A DNA stretch of 64,000 bases from Prunus persica. Taxonomy: Eukaryota; Streptophyta; Magnoliopsida; Rosales; Rosaceae. Each line of letters starts with the position of its first letter. Position 1 is the first letter of the stretch. The position numbers and the translations under genes were made by a program. This document shows positions 46,284 through 58,671 of the stretch, one piece after another. Under the pieces are notes generated by a model, which was not told where the DNA came from, did no database searches, and was given only the letters and a program-made list of their open reading frames with translations. The stretch spans positions 253,373 through 317,372 of the forward strand of contig NC_034013.1 in the NCBI RefSeq assembly GCF_000346465.2. The letters run 5' to 3'.

Positions 46284-49249
46284 ATATATAAATAGGGTAT
46301 TATTTGTATTGGCCTAATAAAAAAAGATGGAAAACACTGGAGAATGGGAAACACAGCAGCAGATGCCTATGATAATTGTTAAGAGATTTATAAGGCGGTC
46401 ACTAAAAAAAAGCTGCATATCTCCAAATATTTTACTAATTAATTTTTAAAAAGGCAAAAGGATAAAAAAGGAAAGTTATAACTTAAAAGGAGGAGCACGA
46501 CACGAGAAAAGGAAACGTGCCCCCATTTGGTAACAGACGAATTTATCGACTACTCGAATGCAACATTCACATGATATTCCTCTTTTATTACCCGTCCGAT
46601 CTCAGCGTCTATATGCTCCACCGTTGGATGTGGGCAAATGGGGCCTCTTTCATAATGCATGGATGTTAATTTCAACGCCGCCAAGAGTCCAAGGAAGCTT
46701 GTAGCATCGTGCACCGGCCGGGTACAGAGTCCAAACCTTGCTAGTCAAACCAAACCATCAGCCCAAATTAAAGCCTCAAATTTCAATTAGGGCTTCTTAT
46801 TTTCTTTTTCTTAACATAATTGAATTGAACGGCTGCACCCAGAGTCATACATACAAACGACTAAATGCGATTGTTGATAGATAATCTTGAATATTAATTA
46901 TTTTCGAAATCAAATCAGAAGAATATTCTGTACATAATAGTTAAACAGATATGGTAATCTATAAATTTATTACTCCAAATATTATTTCTTTTTTAATCTA
47001 TAAATAGAGAGATTCCAAATAAATAGAAGTACACCACAAGGTGTATCTCCTCTAATAGTAGCATAAGGCCAAAGAAATTTCGACATGAAATATGCAAGCT
47101 TGAACAAATCATACATGGACCGCAATGCCAATACAATCACAACTTTAAAACTCTCACAAATAAAAATAGAAGTACAGACTCAACTACAAACAAAACACCA
47201 AACTCACAAAAACATTTAATATAATTATTACAACCCAAATTGCAAAATCAACCGAGATAACAGAAAGTAGAATCGCCAACATCGCCACCATGAAAACATA
47301 AATACCACCGTTGAAAAACAGGTTGAGACAAACCCATGAACATGTTCATCAGCCTTAAATTGTGCATACTCATACTTTGGGATTGATATTTGTGATCTTA
47401 TATAGGTGGTAAAATTGAGAAATGTTCCAATTATATTAGAGAATTTGTCTGATTTTTAGCAGAAATCATTAATTATTTGGTTCGAAAACAAAGGTCAAGG
47501 GAGTTTGTCAGTGGGCCCGACATATGCCAGATGTCGGATAAACACAGAGTTCATCACAGATTAAAAGAGAGAATTGGAGCATGTCCTGTCAAATTGTCAT
47601 TTTGCAAAATATTTGAGACTTGAACAACGAATTACAAATACTTCAATACAATCCTATGTGTAAGAGAAAAAGTATTAAATTTAGATATTTAATTCCTAAA
47701 CAATACAGTAGTTAAATTTATCATTATCATTTTTTTATTAAAATTCATCTTTTCTTAATTTGGGCTCTTTCAATTTTTTTTTGTTATTTTTCCTTATGTG
47801 GAGGTGGGCATCCACTTTGCCACATCACCCACTAAGATTGGTGGGTAAATAGCCCATATGTATGCAGTTATTTAAACACCTTTGCCACGTCATTAGTTTT
47901 GACAAACTTTTATATGGAATTGACGGCAGGAGGCAATGTGGGTCACTTCGATAAGGTGAGAGATTAGGCTTACTCTTTTCTTTTTCTGTTGAAAAAATTG
48001 GAGATATTTGGGGGTTAAAGAAGCTGAAAATGGTGAAAGGTATGCTTCTTGGGAAAGATCATTGATTGGGGTTGATAACAAGGGCATTGCAATACAAAAA
48101 ATCAAGAAGATGATCAAGAAAGGAAAAAAACTGTAAAGTTAAACATTTATCTATTGCAATCTATAATATAAAGAGTAAAAGTTTATTCCATTGTCTACGA
48201 AATAGGATGAAATACAATCAAATTCTTGCAGATTTGTTGATGATGACTAATTGAATCACATCGTGAACACTTACGAGTTGACAGTAAAATGAGGAGAACT
48301 CCCATTTAACCTTAAAATCAACCCTCAAAAAGTTCTTTTGCAAATCTCCAAATACACGTCAATTCAATTAAAGCTTGGGCATCAGTCTCCCTCCTTTGGA
48401 AAGAGCAACCCTCAGTGAGCCAGGCAAGTCCACCAGTGGGCTGCCACAATATCACTTGGCAATTCCTGCAGATCGAATGAATGTAGTTTGGTGACAAATA
48501 TGATCAGTTCTTATGAAGACTGCATGTTATTAAAAACAAAATAAAAAGATTCATATGGGCTTTAGCCCAGATAGCCCACTATGTAGATCCATGCTTGTAA
48601 CATAGATAGATAAAAGGAGAAAGAAAAAGATGTCCGCATCAGTCATCGAGGAAAATCCTTGTTGTCCAAATTTAATCATCTTGTCGTCCTAATTAAATTA
48701 TGTTAATTGACGAATCACATGGCACGGTTGGTTGGTCCTCTCCTCTTTGATTACTTGGGACTTTATAAAAGCGAAATTGCCCCCATGAAAAGCAGAGAAA
48801 AATCCTTACCAAACTCTTTTTTATACATACCTTAACTTCCATATACACACCACAAATAATAAATAAACAGTTGGTGTTTGTGGTGTACAAAAAGAAATTC
48901 TTTCTATTGACAAACAAATCAATTGCAGACCTGGAATTGTGGCCCCCCCTTTCTTCTTGCTCTTCTTGTTTTAGCATTTAGTTTGTCTGCGACCACTCAA
49001 GGAAAGGGTGGGGGCCCACATCCTAACAACCACCAGTAAAAGAGTAGAAAGAGTAGTGAAGTTGGAGCAACCCCAACTCATTTTTGATGGACCATATGCA
49101 TCTAAAATCATTACAATGCCACACTCAACTCAACTAAGGCACGCTTCGGCAGTCTCAGTAGTACTTCACCATTAAGCCATCAACCGTAGACAGATTTTCA
49201 TGCATTAGCTAAGATTATATGATCAGTATCTCGGCCGCCTTGTTCAATT
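45880..49249. other. PLATZ promoter region, spacer, GALS1 3' flank
   Basis: (TTC)n just upstream of the PLATZ ATG (45900-45918, a CT/GAA leader), (TA)n at 46244-46280, then AT-rich DNA with no supported gene to 49249. Confidence 0.45.
46244..46280. repeat. (TA)n microsatellite upstream of PLATZ
   Basis: About 18 TA units, some 365 bases upstream of the PLATZ start codon. Confidence 0.88.
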
Positions 49250-51069
49250 TTATGTATGCGTTGTCCTTGGAGTATTAATACTGTTCATGTGGGCAGGCAG
49301 AGGTTGAGGTTGAGGCAACTGCTGTTCCTGTACATTGCCAATGGTTTTGAGCTCAAATTGCTTGATGGTGGATGCCAGCTTCTTCATGTTGTCGTCGTAG
49401 ACGTAAGGGAGCTTATTGAACCATGTGACGTTCTTCTTGGCCGACATTGGCACCAACTCCCTGCAGATCTCACCCTGTACGGTTATAGAATTATGGTAGT
49501 GATAGTAGCGGATCTTAGTCTCTGTGTCGTGCAACGTTTTTCCGGTCACATTCTCGGACATGTGTACGCCCGTCGAGAAGGCGTTCTTTGCCTGAATTGC
49601 ATACTTTCTGTCCCGACGGAGCCCTGTTCTCGAGTCCCTGAATAGCAGCTTCTCGAACCCCCATTGCCTGAATTATAATTCAACTCAATTCAATTCTACA
49701 TTGTACATATATCAAAGCAACATTGCCATAGCATATATAATACATTTGACTAAAAACTATAGGAGAGAATTCCCAACTGTCCCTTTGAAACTTGTAATTT
49801 AACAATTGGTCAAATTTTATCCGTTCTACTTATACTAATTAAGTAATGAAATAGGCAGGCAGGCAGGCAGGAACTAGGAAAATAAAAGAAATTGAAGCAA
49901 ATGAATTGTGTGATAAAAACAAAAAGATGGAAATACCTGGAATAATCTTGGGTGGGATCGTTGAGGCAGAGCCCACTGGACATTGGATTCTGCTCAATAG
50001 TGAATTGGGTATAATCGGAGAAGTCACTGAGAACAGATTCCAAAGTGTTGCCATGGGGCAAATATATGTACTCATCCACATCGAAGTAAAAAGTCCAGTT
50101 GGCAGCGTATCTGTACCTATGGAGGCAGTCATTGACCACCAAGAACTGGTTGTAGTAATAGCCGTCGAACTCCGCCTGAGCCCTGATATCCTGCATCGTC
50201 ACCCTACCGGCCCTCACCCACGGATCCAGTACTGCCCTTGCCTCATCCGACACCCCACCCGCGTCGTGGAACACGAAATGCGACTTCTCTCCAAAGAACC
50301 ACGCATGATATGCCATCCATTCCCTCAGCCTCGCTGCGCTCAGGTCCCCGTACAGAGACGACCCGCAATACAAATACTCGTACTGGTAAGGCGGGCGGTA
50401 CTTGGACTCGTTGTAAGCCCCCGGAGCTTCCTCCAATGCCGTGAACTTCTCCATCTTCCTGGGATTTTCGCCGTAGTAGGCGTTGATCCTGAGCTTGCCG
50501 CCCGAATTGTCGTGGTTGGGATTGACGGGGAAGGTGCAATTGACGACGACGACGGTGTAGACGCGGCCGTAGCCCCAATCGGGGAGCATCTTGTAGGCCA
50601 AGGCGCGGGTGGAGGAGCCGTTGGAGGAGATCCACTCGCACTTGAACCAGGGGCGGCTGTAGACGTGGATGGGCTTGGAGGCGAGGCCAACCACGGCGAA
50701 TGTGGTGGGGCCGCCGCGGTAGGCCCCCATTTGGACGAAGAGAGCGGCGGCGTTGCCGTATGACTGAAAGACGCGCTTGTTAGGGTCGTTGGGTTTTGGG
50801 GTGGAAAGCTTCTGCTCTGTCACTGCTGGGTTAATTGAAGAAGAAGAAACAGCTCGCAGAGATGCATTGGCAGTTAATGCAGTGGCGGAGGAGGAGGAGC
50901 GGGTGGTGGTGGAGAGGAGGCTTTGGTAGTAGGGAGGGAGGTTCCAGATGAGCATGACAAAGGTGAGAGCAAGCAATGTGAGCACCAATGGCTTTCTCTC
51001 CAAGCAGCTGCCGAATAGTTTAGCGACGGGGCCGACGGGGACGGAGGATGGTGGGCCTTCCTTCCTCAT
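49250..51069 (-). CDS. GALS1: Galactan beta-1,4-galactosyltransferase (GT92), GALS1-type
   Basis: Golgi enzyme that extends beta-1,4-galactan side chains of pectic rhamnogalacturonan I from UDP-galactose (family knowledge). Two exons, 49937-51069 and 49250-49667, join in frame (SR|QWGFEK), giving 516 residues, usual for GALS. Layout: short cytosolic tail, one membrane anchor at about residues 27-47 (LVLTLLALTFVMLIWNLPPY), a serine/threonine-rich stem, then the catalytic domain. Conserved parts: DPNKRVFQSYGNAAALFVQM, LPDWGYGRVYTVVVVNCTFP, YQYEYLYCGSSLYGD, AWFFGEKSHFVFHDAGGV and the metal-binding DVDEYIYLPHGN. Exon 2 has KYAIQAKNAFSTGVHMSENV and IRYYHYHN. Coding GC is markedly higher in exon 1 than in the flanks. 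Paralogue choice (GALS1 over GALS2/3) rests on the MRKE start and stem and is likely but not certain. Confidence 0.92.
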
Positions 51070-51343
51070 TGCTTGGGTTGGCTAATTCTCTGTCGGTGCT
51101 GCTGGCTGGTGGTGATGGTGGAGTTTAGGCTTTTGGCAGATGGATCGATTATAATATAACGGTACTACTACTCTCCTGTACTCCTATACTGGTAGCAATA
51201 ATAGAAGTATAGAACAGAATACAGATATATCGAGAAACAGAGGAAAGAGGGTCAAATTGGGTCCACATCCGAGACCCACACTCTTGAGTCTGTCTGATTC
51301 GGCTAAAGTGACACTTGTGCCTTTTACTCTTCTGTTGCCAAGG

Positions 51344-51344
51344 C

Positions 51345-51409
<65 letters not shown>
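51344..51409. repeat. (CT)n microsatellite upstream of GALS1
   Basis: About 30 CT units with one or two interruptions; it reads as (GA)n in the direction of GALS1 transcription. Confidence 0.88.
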
Positions 51410-51413
<4 letters not shown>

Positions 51414-53271
51414 CTTTTACAACCTATATAGTTTGAACTACTTTAGATTAATCTAACATACAGATATAGGAATTTCAAACAAGGAAACATGCTACTTAAC
51501 TTAAATCCGCAGGAGAGGGATTCAAACAAGGAGAAGTGCTCGCTGTTTTGATCAATTGACTTAACTTAAATTCGTAATTTCTCATTTAATTGAGGATTGT
51601 TGCCTTGCCTTGTGATTGGCAATAACATTACATAAATGGATTGCCAAACGAATAACAGCTGTTGCTGATTTATATCATTTTATTAAAATCAGTTGTCACC
51701 ACACAGAGCAGTGAGAGCAGTGCCAGTCAGCAAAAAATAAACTCTTTTAATAAAGTTGAAGTTGAAAGAAGGAAGAGAAATTAATGTGATATGAATATGA
51801 TGGCTCCAAGCTCCCAAGAGAATCAATTCAGTAAATTGACCAATGCCTCCTGCAGTTTTTTATCTTCTATATTCTTTATACACATTAGGGTATGTCCACT
51901 CCAAAAGTTTAAGGTTAAGACAAAAACAAGATAAGAGCTGTTACTATTGGTAAGGGCAAGAAAAAAAAAAGAATATGCAACAAAATATAAACTTGTTATG
52001 TATTTATAGGGAAAGTAAATAAAATTGTTATTTATTTATAGGGAAAACATCCATAATTTTTTGGTTTTTTTTTTTCAATTTTTTTGAATTTTTTTTGATC
52101 ACTGACGTCAGCGCCTTCGGGTTGAAGCCCAAGCAAAATCAACCTTTGGACTTGCCCGAGCTAGTGGAACCTAGGGCTTGTCCGGGCTACTTGGCGTGCA
52201 CTGGAGGTCCAAACCCTTGAAAAGAGGCCTCTTGCTCCGGCAAAAAGGCCTGCGCTGGTGGTGCCCTTAGAAATGAAATGAAAATTTAAAAAAATACCCC
52301 ATGCATTACATTCAGGTTGTAATAAGTAGACATTACCATCCATTCCATATATTGAGCCATAAACTACGCATATATATATATATATATATATGATGACAAA
52401 TAAATAATTTATAGGTAGGTACAGTTGTCATGGCAATGCAATGGTCTATTATGTGAAGATGCCTATGCATATGCGCTATTGCTTCAACCACTAATCATTG
52501 CAGTTATTGTTCATAATATTCTTCGGTTGCCGTTGCCGTTGCCAATTTGCCAATTTGCCAATGTGAAAGAAAAAGCCAAAGTAAGATAAATGATTGGGCC
52601 ATTACTTAATTTTGGAACAACCTACCACTCGCCACTCACACATTAGTTTCCAAGGAAGGGAAGCCATCTGTTTTGACTTGTAATTGCAATTTACAACTAA
52701 GAATCACCGACAAACCAACAATCCTGGGGTGCCAAGAACCTCATCTCTCTCCATATTGGTTGCTGCTGTTAAATATAATCTAGCGATGCATACGCCAGAT
52801 ATCAGATTCTCCCAAATGAATTCATCGCCCGACAAGAATGAACCTCAGTAATACTAACAGATGTTGCGTTGCGTGCGGGTATGTCACTATGTCATCTCAG
52901 ACCCAATATCCAATAGAAACACTGTTACTGTTAGGCAGAGCAAGCAGCTTCCACTCCGCCTTCTTTTCTATACCTTATGTTTCTGCTTGAATTATGGTTA
53001 TGAGCATGTATATACTAATTAAATAATTCGACCTTTATCTAATATGTTTCTTCATTCATAAGGAGTTGCAAGATGGGAAAGGATTATGTATGTAATCAAG
53101 GGAGGAATCATAAATTTTTCAACGAGTGGGATAGTTATATTTATTAGCTAAAATTTTAGTGATCATTTTTTTTTTTCTATTTACAATTTCTTGTCTTTGT
53201 AAAAATAAGAGTGTACATTAAATCATATAAACCACGTTAGTTTATAGCTTGACTAATTTCCAATCATTTTT

Positions 53272-53366
53272 AAAAAATTCTTTGGATACAAGCGACATTG
53301 GGGGAGGGAAAATTGAACCTTAAACAAGGGTAAATGGTCTTAACTATTTGAGCTACAAGCCCTTTG
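53272..53366 (-). mobile_element. SINE-like tRNA-derived relic
   Basis: The minus strand shows tagctcaaatagttaag (A-box-like) and ggttcaattttcc (B-box-like), the same type as the copy at 22139-22245. Ends are not defined. Confidence 0.5.
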
Positions 53367-53764
53367 CAATTTCCAATAAGCTTTAACTTAAGACAAATAC
53401 ATATTAAATGCAACCAAAAATCATATATTATCAAAATGAAAATATGTTCAACAACAGAACTGAAAGTGTACGTATTTTAATGTATATTTTTATTGTTGCC
53501 CTACAACTAAATTCATAAAGACCAAAAATCATTTTTGGTCTCTGTAGTTTGGCACTTCAACCACTTTTGACCATGTAGTTTCAATTCCGTCAATTTTGCC
53601 ATTGTAGTTTTGTACTTGTAGCAATTCAAGGACAAGTTAATATTCTTGTCAATTTTTTTGACGGTGCAATGGGCAATTTCGTAAACCCAAAACCCTTGAC
53701 GTAAAAGATTGTCTGAAACTCCCCCCATTTCATATTAAGGCTCGAAATTGGTGATGAAATGTAT

Positions 53765-56583
53765 AACTTGTACAAATCTTTCCATTTTCCAATTCGATCT
53801 GATCCACTCGTTTGTAGAGCTATGTACTCGATCGCATACATTTCTCGAACACTTCTAACAAATAGATAAATTTTGAAAGAACTTATTGTCAACCTCTTTC
53901 ATATATGAATTTGTCTAATTCAGAAGGGAAGAACTTGCTTTGACATGATACAAATATCTATATTTTATATTTTTAGAGACTTTTTTCAGACCTATTGCCG
54001 ATACTAAGTAGCAGCCAAAAATGTGTATCCATTTTTTATGATATTATGCATGGATTAGATATACCATGGTAAATTCTTCAGAAAAAATTGTGTCTTCCAC
54101 AATGAAATTTGATAAGTGATATTTCGAGTATACATAATCTTCTTCTGTTCGAAGAAATGATTCATCGAAATAATGAGTCATCATTGATATCGACACATCT
54201 GAGATCGCCAAATATTCGGGAGTTCCTCTATTCAATTCTTTTCCTTCTTCTTGTTGCTAGATATCTCGTTCGTACACATCTTCTCTTTATTTCTTGAGCC
54301 TATAGTGAGTTACAAACAGAGTTCGAAAGGGTCAAATCTTTTGATGTAGAGCAAATGGCTGAATGGATTGAAGAAAAATTGGAGCGAAGAATGGAAAAAT
54401 GACGCAACAGGAATTCACAGATTTGACGTCCGAGCTCCGATTGGGACGTGTGATACCTTTTCGAAAAGGGAATGACGCTACGAGTTCAACTCACTAATTT
54501 GTTGTGATAAGGTGGATTTTGGGCTTCTAAGGTTGTTTGGGCTTCCAAAAGAGCATTTAAAAGTTGTAGTCAATTTTCAACTTTTCATTTATTTTCTATT
54601 AACCTTTCAATAACTCCCCATGGCAGTCCAATGGGTGAGAATGATGTATTTAGACAGCCCTCGTGTATGGTTAGTCTGAACTCATTTTTTTTAATCAAAT
54701 AATACAAACAGTGAGAATTTTCTCCCTAATTTTTCTAGTGGATTCCAGGTTTATGTTCTTTCCTAGGTTACGCTTGTAACCTAATTGCGTGTACTGCGTC
54801 ATCTTTGATGATTCCATCATACATAATTGAGTTGCGAAAACTTTTAGATAGGTAACCTACATCTGAACTATATTTTTTCTAGTTAAAAAATCTCTTTCTA
54901 ATTGCTTGTAAATAATTAGGAGATTCTCTAGAAGAAATACAAGGTTCTGCTTCTGTCGGCAACATGCTATGGGGTGGTGGTCCCACTTATGGGGTCAAAT
55001 CAATACTTTCTAATAAGAAATATTTGAATATCAATCTCATCGATATCATCGATTTCATAAGTATCATACCAAATCCCATCAATCGAATCGCTTTTTTTAT
55101 CAATCAATAGAAATATGAGACATCTAAGTCATACAAGTAAAGAGATCTATTGATTGATAAGAAAAAGGAAAAACGTGAACAGTGATTGGATTAATGATAA
55201 AATAGAATCCTTGACCTCGAAGAGTAATTCGATTGATGATAAAGAAAGATAACTCTTGGTTCAGTTATCCGCCTTAACGACAGAAAAAAGGATTGATCAA
55301 ATTCGATTGAGTCTGACTCACAGTGAGCATTTATCAAAGAATGACTATGGTTATCAAATGATTGAACAACTGGAAGCAATTTACTTACGATACTTAGTTG
55401 ACATTCATAAAAAGTATCTAATGAATTATGAGTTCAATACGTCATGTTTAGCAGAAAGACGAGTATTCCTTGCTCATTATCAGACAATCACTTATTCACA
55501 AACCTCCTATAGGGCTAATAGTTCTCATTTCCCATCTCATGGAAAACCCTTTTTGCTCCGCTTAGCCCTATCCCTCTCTAAGGGTATTTTATTGATAGGT
55601 TCTCTAGGAACTGGATTATCCTATTTGGTCAAATACTTAGCGACAAACTCCTATGTAGCTTTCATTACAGTATTTCTGAACAAGTTCCTGGATAACGAGC
55701 CCAAGGGTTTTCTTGTTGATGATAATGACAATATTGATGATAGGGACGATATTGATGGTAGTGACGACCGTGACTTTGATAGGGAGCTAGAGCTTCTAAC
55801 TATGATGAATGCACTAACTATGGATATGATGCCATAAAAAGACCGATTTTATATCACCCTTCAATTTGAATTAGCAAAAGCAATGTCTCCTTGCATAATA
55901 TGGATTCCACACATTCATGATCTAGATGTGTAAGTTGAATTACTTATCCCTCGGTCTATTAGTGAACTATCTCTCCAGGGATTGTGGAAGATGTTCCACT
56001 AGAAATATTCTTGTTCTTGCTTTGACTCATATTCCCCAAAAAGTGGATCCTGCACTAATAGCTCCGAATAAATTAAATACATGCATTAAGATACGAAGGC
56101 CTTTTATTCCACAACAACGAAAGTATTTTTTCACTCTTTCATACACTAGGGGATTTCACTTGGAAAAGAAAATGTTCCATACTAATGGATTTGGGTCCAT
56201 AACCATAGGTTCTAATGTAGGAGATCTTATAGCACTTACCAATGAGGCTCTATCGATTAGTATTACACAAAAGAAATCAATTATAGACACTAATATAATT
56301 AGATATGCTCTTCATAGACAAACTTGGTTGCAATCCCAAGTAAGATCGGTTCAGGATTATAGGATTCTTTTCTATCAGATTGGAAAGGCTCTTGCACATA
56401 ATATGAAGAAGAATTCATGTAACAAATAGGATTCTTATTTGTACAATTGGTACTTCGAACTTGGAACGAGCATGAAGAAATTAAGGATACTTCTTTATCT
56501 TTTGAGTTGTTCTGGTGGATTGGTCGTTCAAGACCTTTGGTCTCTACCCCGACTCGATGAAAAAACTAGGATCACTTCTGGCT
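53765..56583 (+). pseudogene. ycf2: Degenerate ycf2 segment (nuclear plastid DNA)
   Basis: ycf2 encodes a very large AAA-like plastid protein of the chloroplast inner-envelope import-motor complex. This is a decayed internal segment, readable as [12 protein letters not shown] (about 53780), then [20 protein letters not shown] (54156-54215), [20 protein letters not shown] (about 54930-54980), [40 protein letters not shown] (the Walker A region; the usual GTGRS reads GTGLS), [37 protein letters not shown] and [10 protein letters not shown], ending near 56583. There is a deletion of about 80 codons near 53935, many stops and frame breaks, and a foreign block at about 54345-54803. It cannot encode a working protein. 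Confidence 0.9.
54345..54803. other. Insertion of unknown origin within the ycf2 segment
   Basis: ycf2 similarity stops after the codons for FERVKS (about 54341) and resumes at attccatcatacataattg (about 54804). The junctions share tcttttgatg on the left and tctttgatg on the right, like a short target duplication. The roughly 455-bp insert has no inverted ends or known protein; its start codes for ...EWIEEKLERRMEK then stops. Confidence 0.6.
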
Positions 56584-56875
56584 CGAAATTGGCCATTTGG
56601 GTTTCGAGTTCTTTAAAAATTGGGATTTGTGGTTGAATTTCGGGCCCTAATATGAAAGTGGGAGTGTTGCAGACGACATTTTACGCTCAAGGGTTTTGGG
56701 TTGACGAAATTGCTTCTTGCACTGTCAAAGAAAGTGACAGAAATACTAACTTGTCCTTAAATTGCTACAAATACGAAACTACAATGGCAAAATTGACGGA
56801 ATTGAAACAACAAGGTCAAAAGTAGTTGAACTGCCAAACTACATGGACTAAAAGTGACTTTTAGCCATTCATAAA

Positions 56876-57648
56876 TAATTGGATTTTTTTTTGGACTTTT
56901 AAGAAGTTAATACACAGTGGACTATATTTGAAAGAAGGCAAATATATAAGTTTAATTTTTTTTTTTCCCAAGTTCTATTATGTTTGTTTTGCTCACTCTT
57001 TTCTGGCCTTAGTGCTTCATGTGTATTTGAATTTGGCTGGAACCCTCTGGTAAGGAGCTTTGTTCTTTTTTTTGGGTGAAAAAAGTTTGGGAGGAGGAGA
57101 AGCTATCTCATAGGGCCATGACATATTAAGGTCTCTTTGAGGACTTACAAAGGGGATCTTAACCATTTTTTTTTATTTTTATAGATTACCCACCAACAAG
57201 GATTGTCGGCAACGGGACTCAAACCTAGACCTTGCTAGTGAAGAAAATACTCCTTATCAACTCAACCAACCCTCGTTGGCGCTTTGTTGTTATTCAATTC
57301 TATATAATTGGTCTTGTTATCAATGAATTTCCTTATCTTTTTCCAAAAAGAAAAAAAAAATAAAAGTTATCTCTCTCCAAAAGCTGTCATCTATAGTTGT
57401 GGAATTGGATATGTGGACACGGTTCTAAGATCACGCATGGAAGCACAACTTGAAGCTTAGAGCATGGATGGATTTAATGAGCACCAATAGCCTTGTAAAA
57501 CATATTTAGGTTTTTTCCTCTAGGCTCTAGTTAGCGGATTCGGATCCTTTGCTTTGATTTTCTCTACTATGATCTGCTTGACATTTGTCCTCCACATACC
57601 ACTTCATTAAAATTTAATCTAAGGGATATAAATTATACATATGATCTT
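56876..57648. other. Spacer with SINE-like relic
   Basis: At 57180-57290 a minus-strand tRNA-like pattern (ggttgagttgataagga; ggtttgagtcc) suggests another SINE relic. Nothing else recognised. Confidence 0.4.
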
Positions 57649-57656
57649 TAAAATAA

Positions 57657-58215
57657 GGGAGGTGATTTTCCCACTCCCATTTTCTCCACTTACACTCCCT
57701 TTTACTTTTTAATCACTTTTATTCTTTGTTGTTCTTTCTCTTTCTTAGTCTACCCTTACCCTACAATTCTCTTTAATAGACATGTACAATCACTTACTAA
57801 TATTATGAAAGAATAAAAATTTGAGACTATTATGCATACCTTGCTCTCTGCATATCTAACTCCTAATGACAGTTTGATTAGTAGCATTCTTTGGTTCTTC
57901 TACCATATTTATATGTTAGCCCAAAAACTTTATTATCTATTAACTACAACAAAGATAAATAGTACTCACATACTTGATTTTAAAAAAAAAAACTAAGAAT
58001 TTGGCATACAAATACTCACATTTCTATCCATTTTCCAGATTTATTTTTGTTTTATTTTTTATTAACTTTTCTTAATTTCAGTTATCAAAACCTTAATGTA
58101 GGGTAATGGTAGAATATGAAAGATAAAGAACTAAAAAGAACAATATTAATTAAAAAGTACTAAAAAACAAAAAGGAGTGTAAGTGGAAAAAAGAAGAGTG
58201 GAAAAATCACCTCCC
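57657..58215. mobile_element. Non-autonomous TIR element with 8-bp target duplication
   Basis: 559 bp; ends gggaggtgattttcccac and its inverted near-match, with similarity extending to about 95 bases on each side. The duplication TAAAATAA lies at 57649-57656 and 58216-58223. The AT-rich flank makes chance agreement of the 8 bases more likely than usual, but the long inverted repeats are clear. Confidence 0.75.
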
Positions 58216-58671
58216 TAAAATAAAAATCAAATTTACTCCTAATAAAAAGTGAAAAAAAAACCCTAACTCGACTAACTTAATCTTAACGTCTCTAACAATT
58301 TTTTTTTCTTCGTTCTTCATCCTTCTCAACACGTCCCCTTCCCCCAAAAATCTGAGCGCTCATCCATCTTTTCTTTCACCTGTAAAAAAAAAAAAAAATC
58401 TCTTCCCATATATCATCCATTGCAAATGGCGAGGGTGGGTCCAAGAGTGATTCATTTGCCATCCATGTGGATTTCATGGTTGATGCTCCTTTCCTTGCGG
58501 ACTTGGTTACCATACCAAGCAGCTTGAACCGTAAACCGTAGTTTGACCTTTTTTTTAATAAGAAAATTTCCTTTTACAAGGCAATATTACATAACACTTG
58601 CTAATTCCAACATAACTTGTTTTTGCAATGTCAAATGCTAAAATGGCTATAATACCCGAGATTTTGTTTAA

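Larger units (their letters stand above)
51070..53510. other. GALS1 upstream region and spacer
   Basis: Contains a long (CT)n at 51344-51409, about 280 bases upstream of the GALS1 start, (TA)n at about 52370-52391 and a SINE-like relic at 53272-53366. No gene supported. Confidence 0.5.
53520..56866. mobile_element. Mutator-like element whose cargo is plastid ycf2 DNA
   Basis: 3,347 bp. Inverted repeats 53520-53749 and 56636-56866 align over about 230 bp with scattered mismatches, including shared blocks caattccgtcaattttgcca and acccaaaacccttga. A perfect 9-bp duplication ATTCATAAA lies at 53511-53519 and 56867-56875, the usual Mutator-like length. The interior from about 53765 to 56583 is ycf2-like plastid sequence in one orientation, broken by a deletion, stops and one insertion. 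No transposase is seen, so it is a non-autonomous Pack-MULE-like element. Confidence 0.87.

Noticed and set aside
49906..50763. 285-codon open frame on the plus strand
   Set aside because: It is the antisense shadow of GALS1 exon 1, whose GC-rich codons leave the opposite strand open; no family match.
55256..56429. Two fairly long open frames that could be called genes
   Set aside because: They are ycf2 plastid sequence inside a transposon, with stops and a large deletion around them; annotated as a pseudogene.
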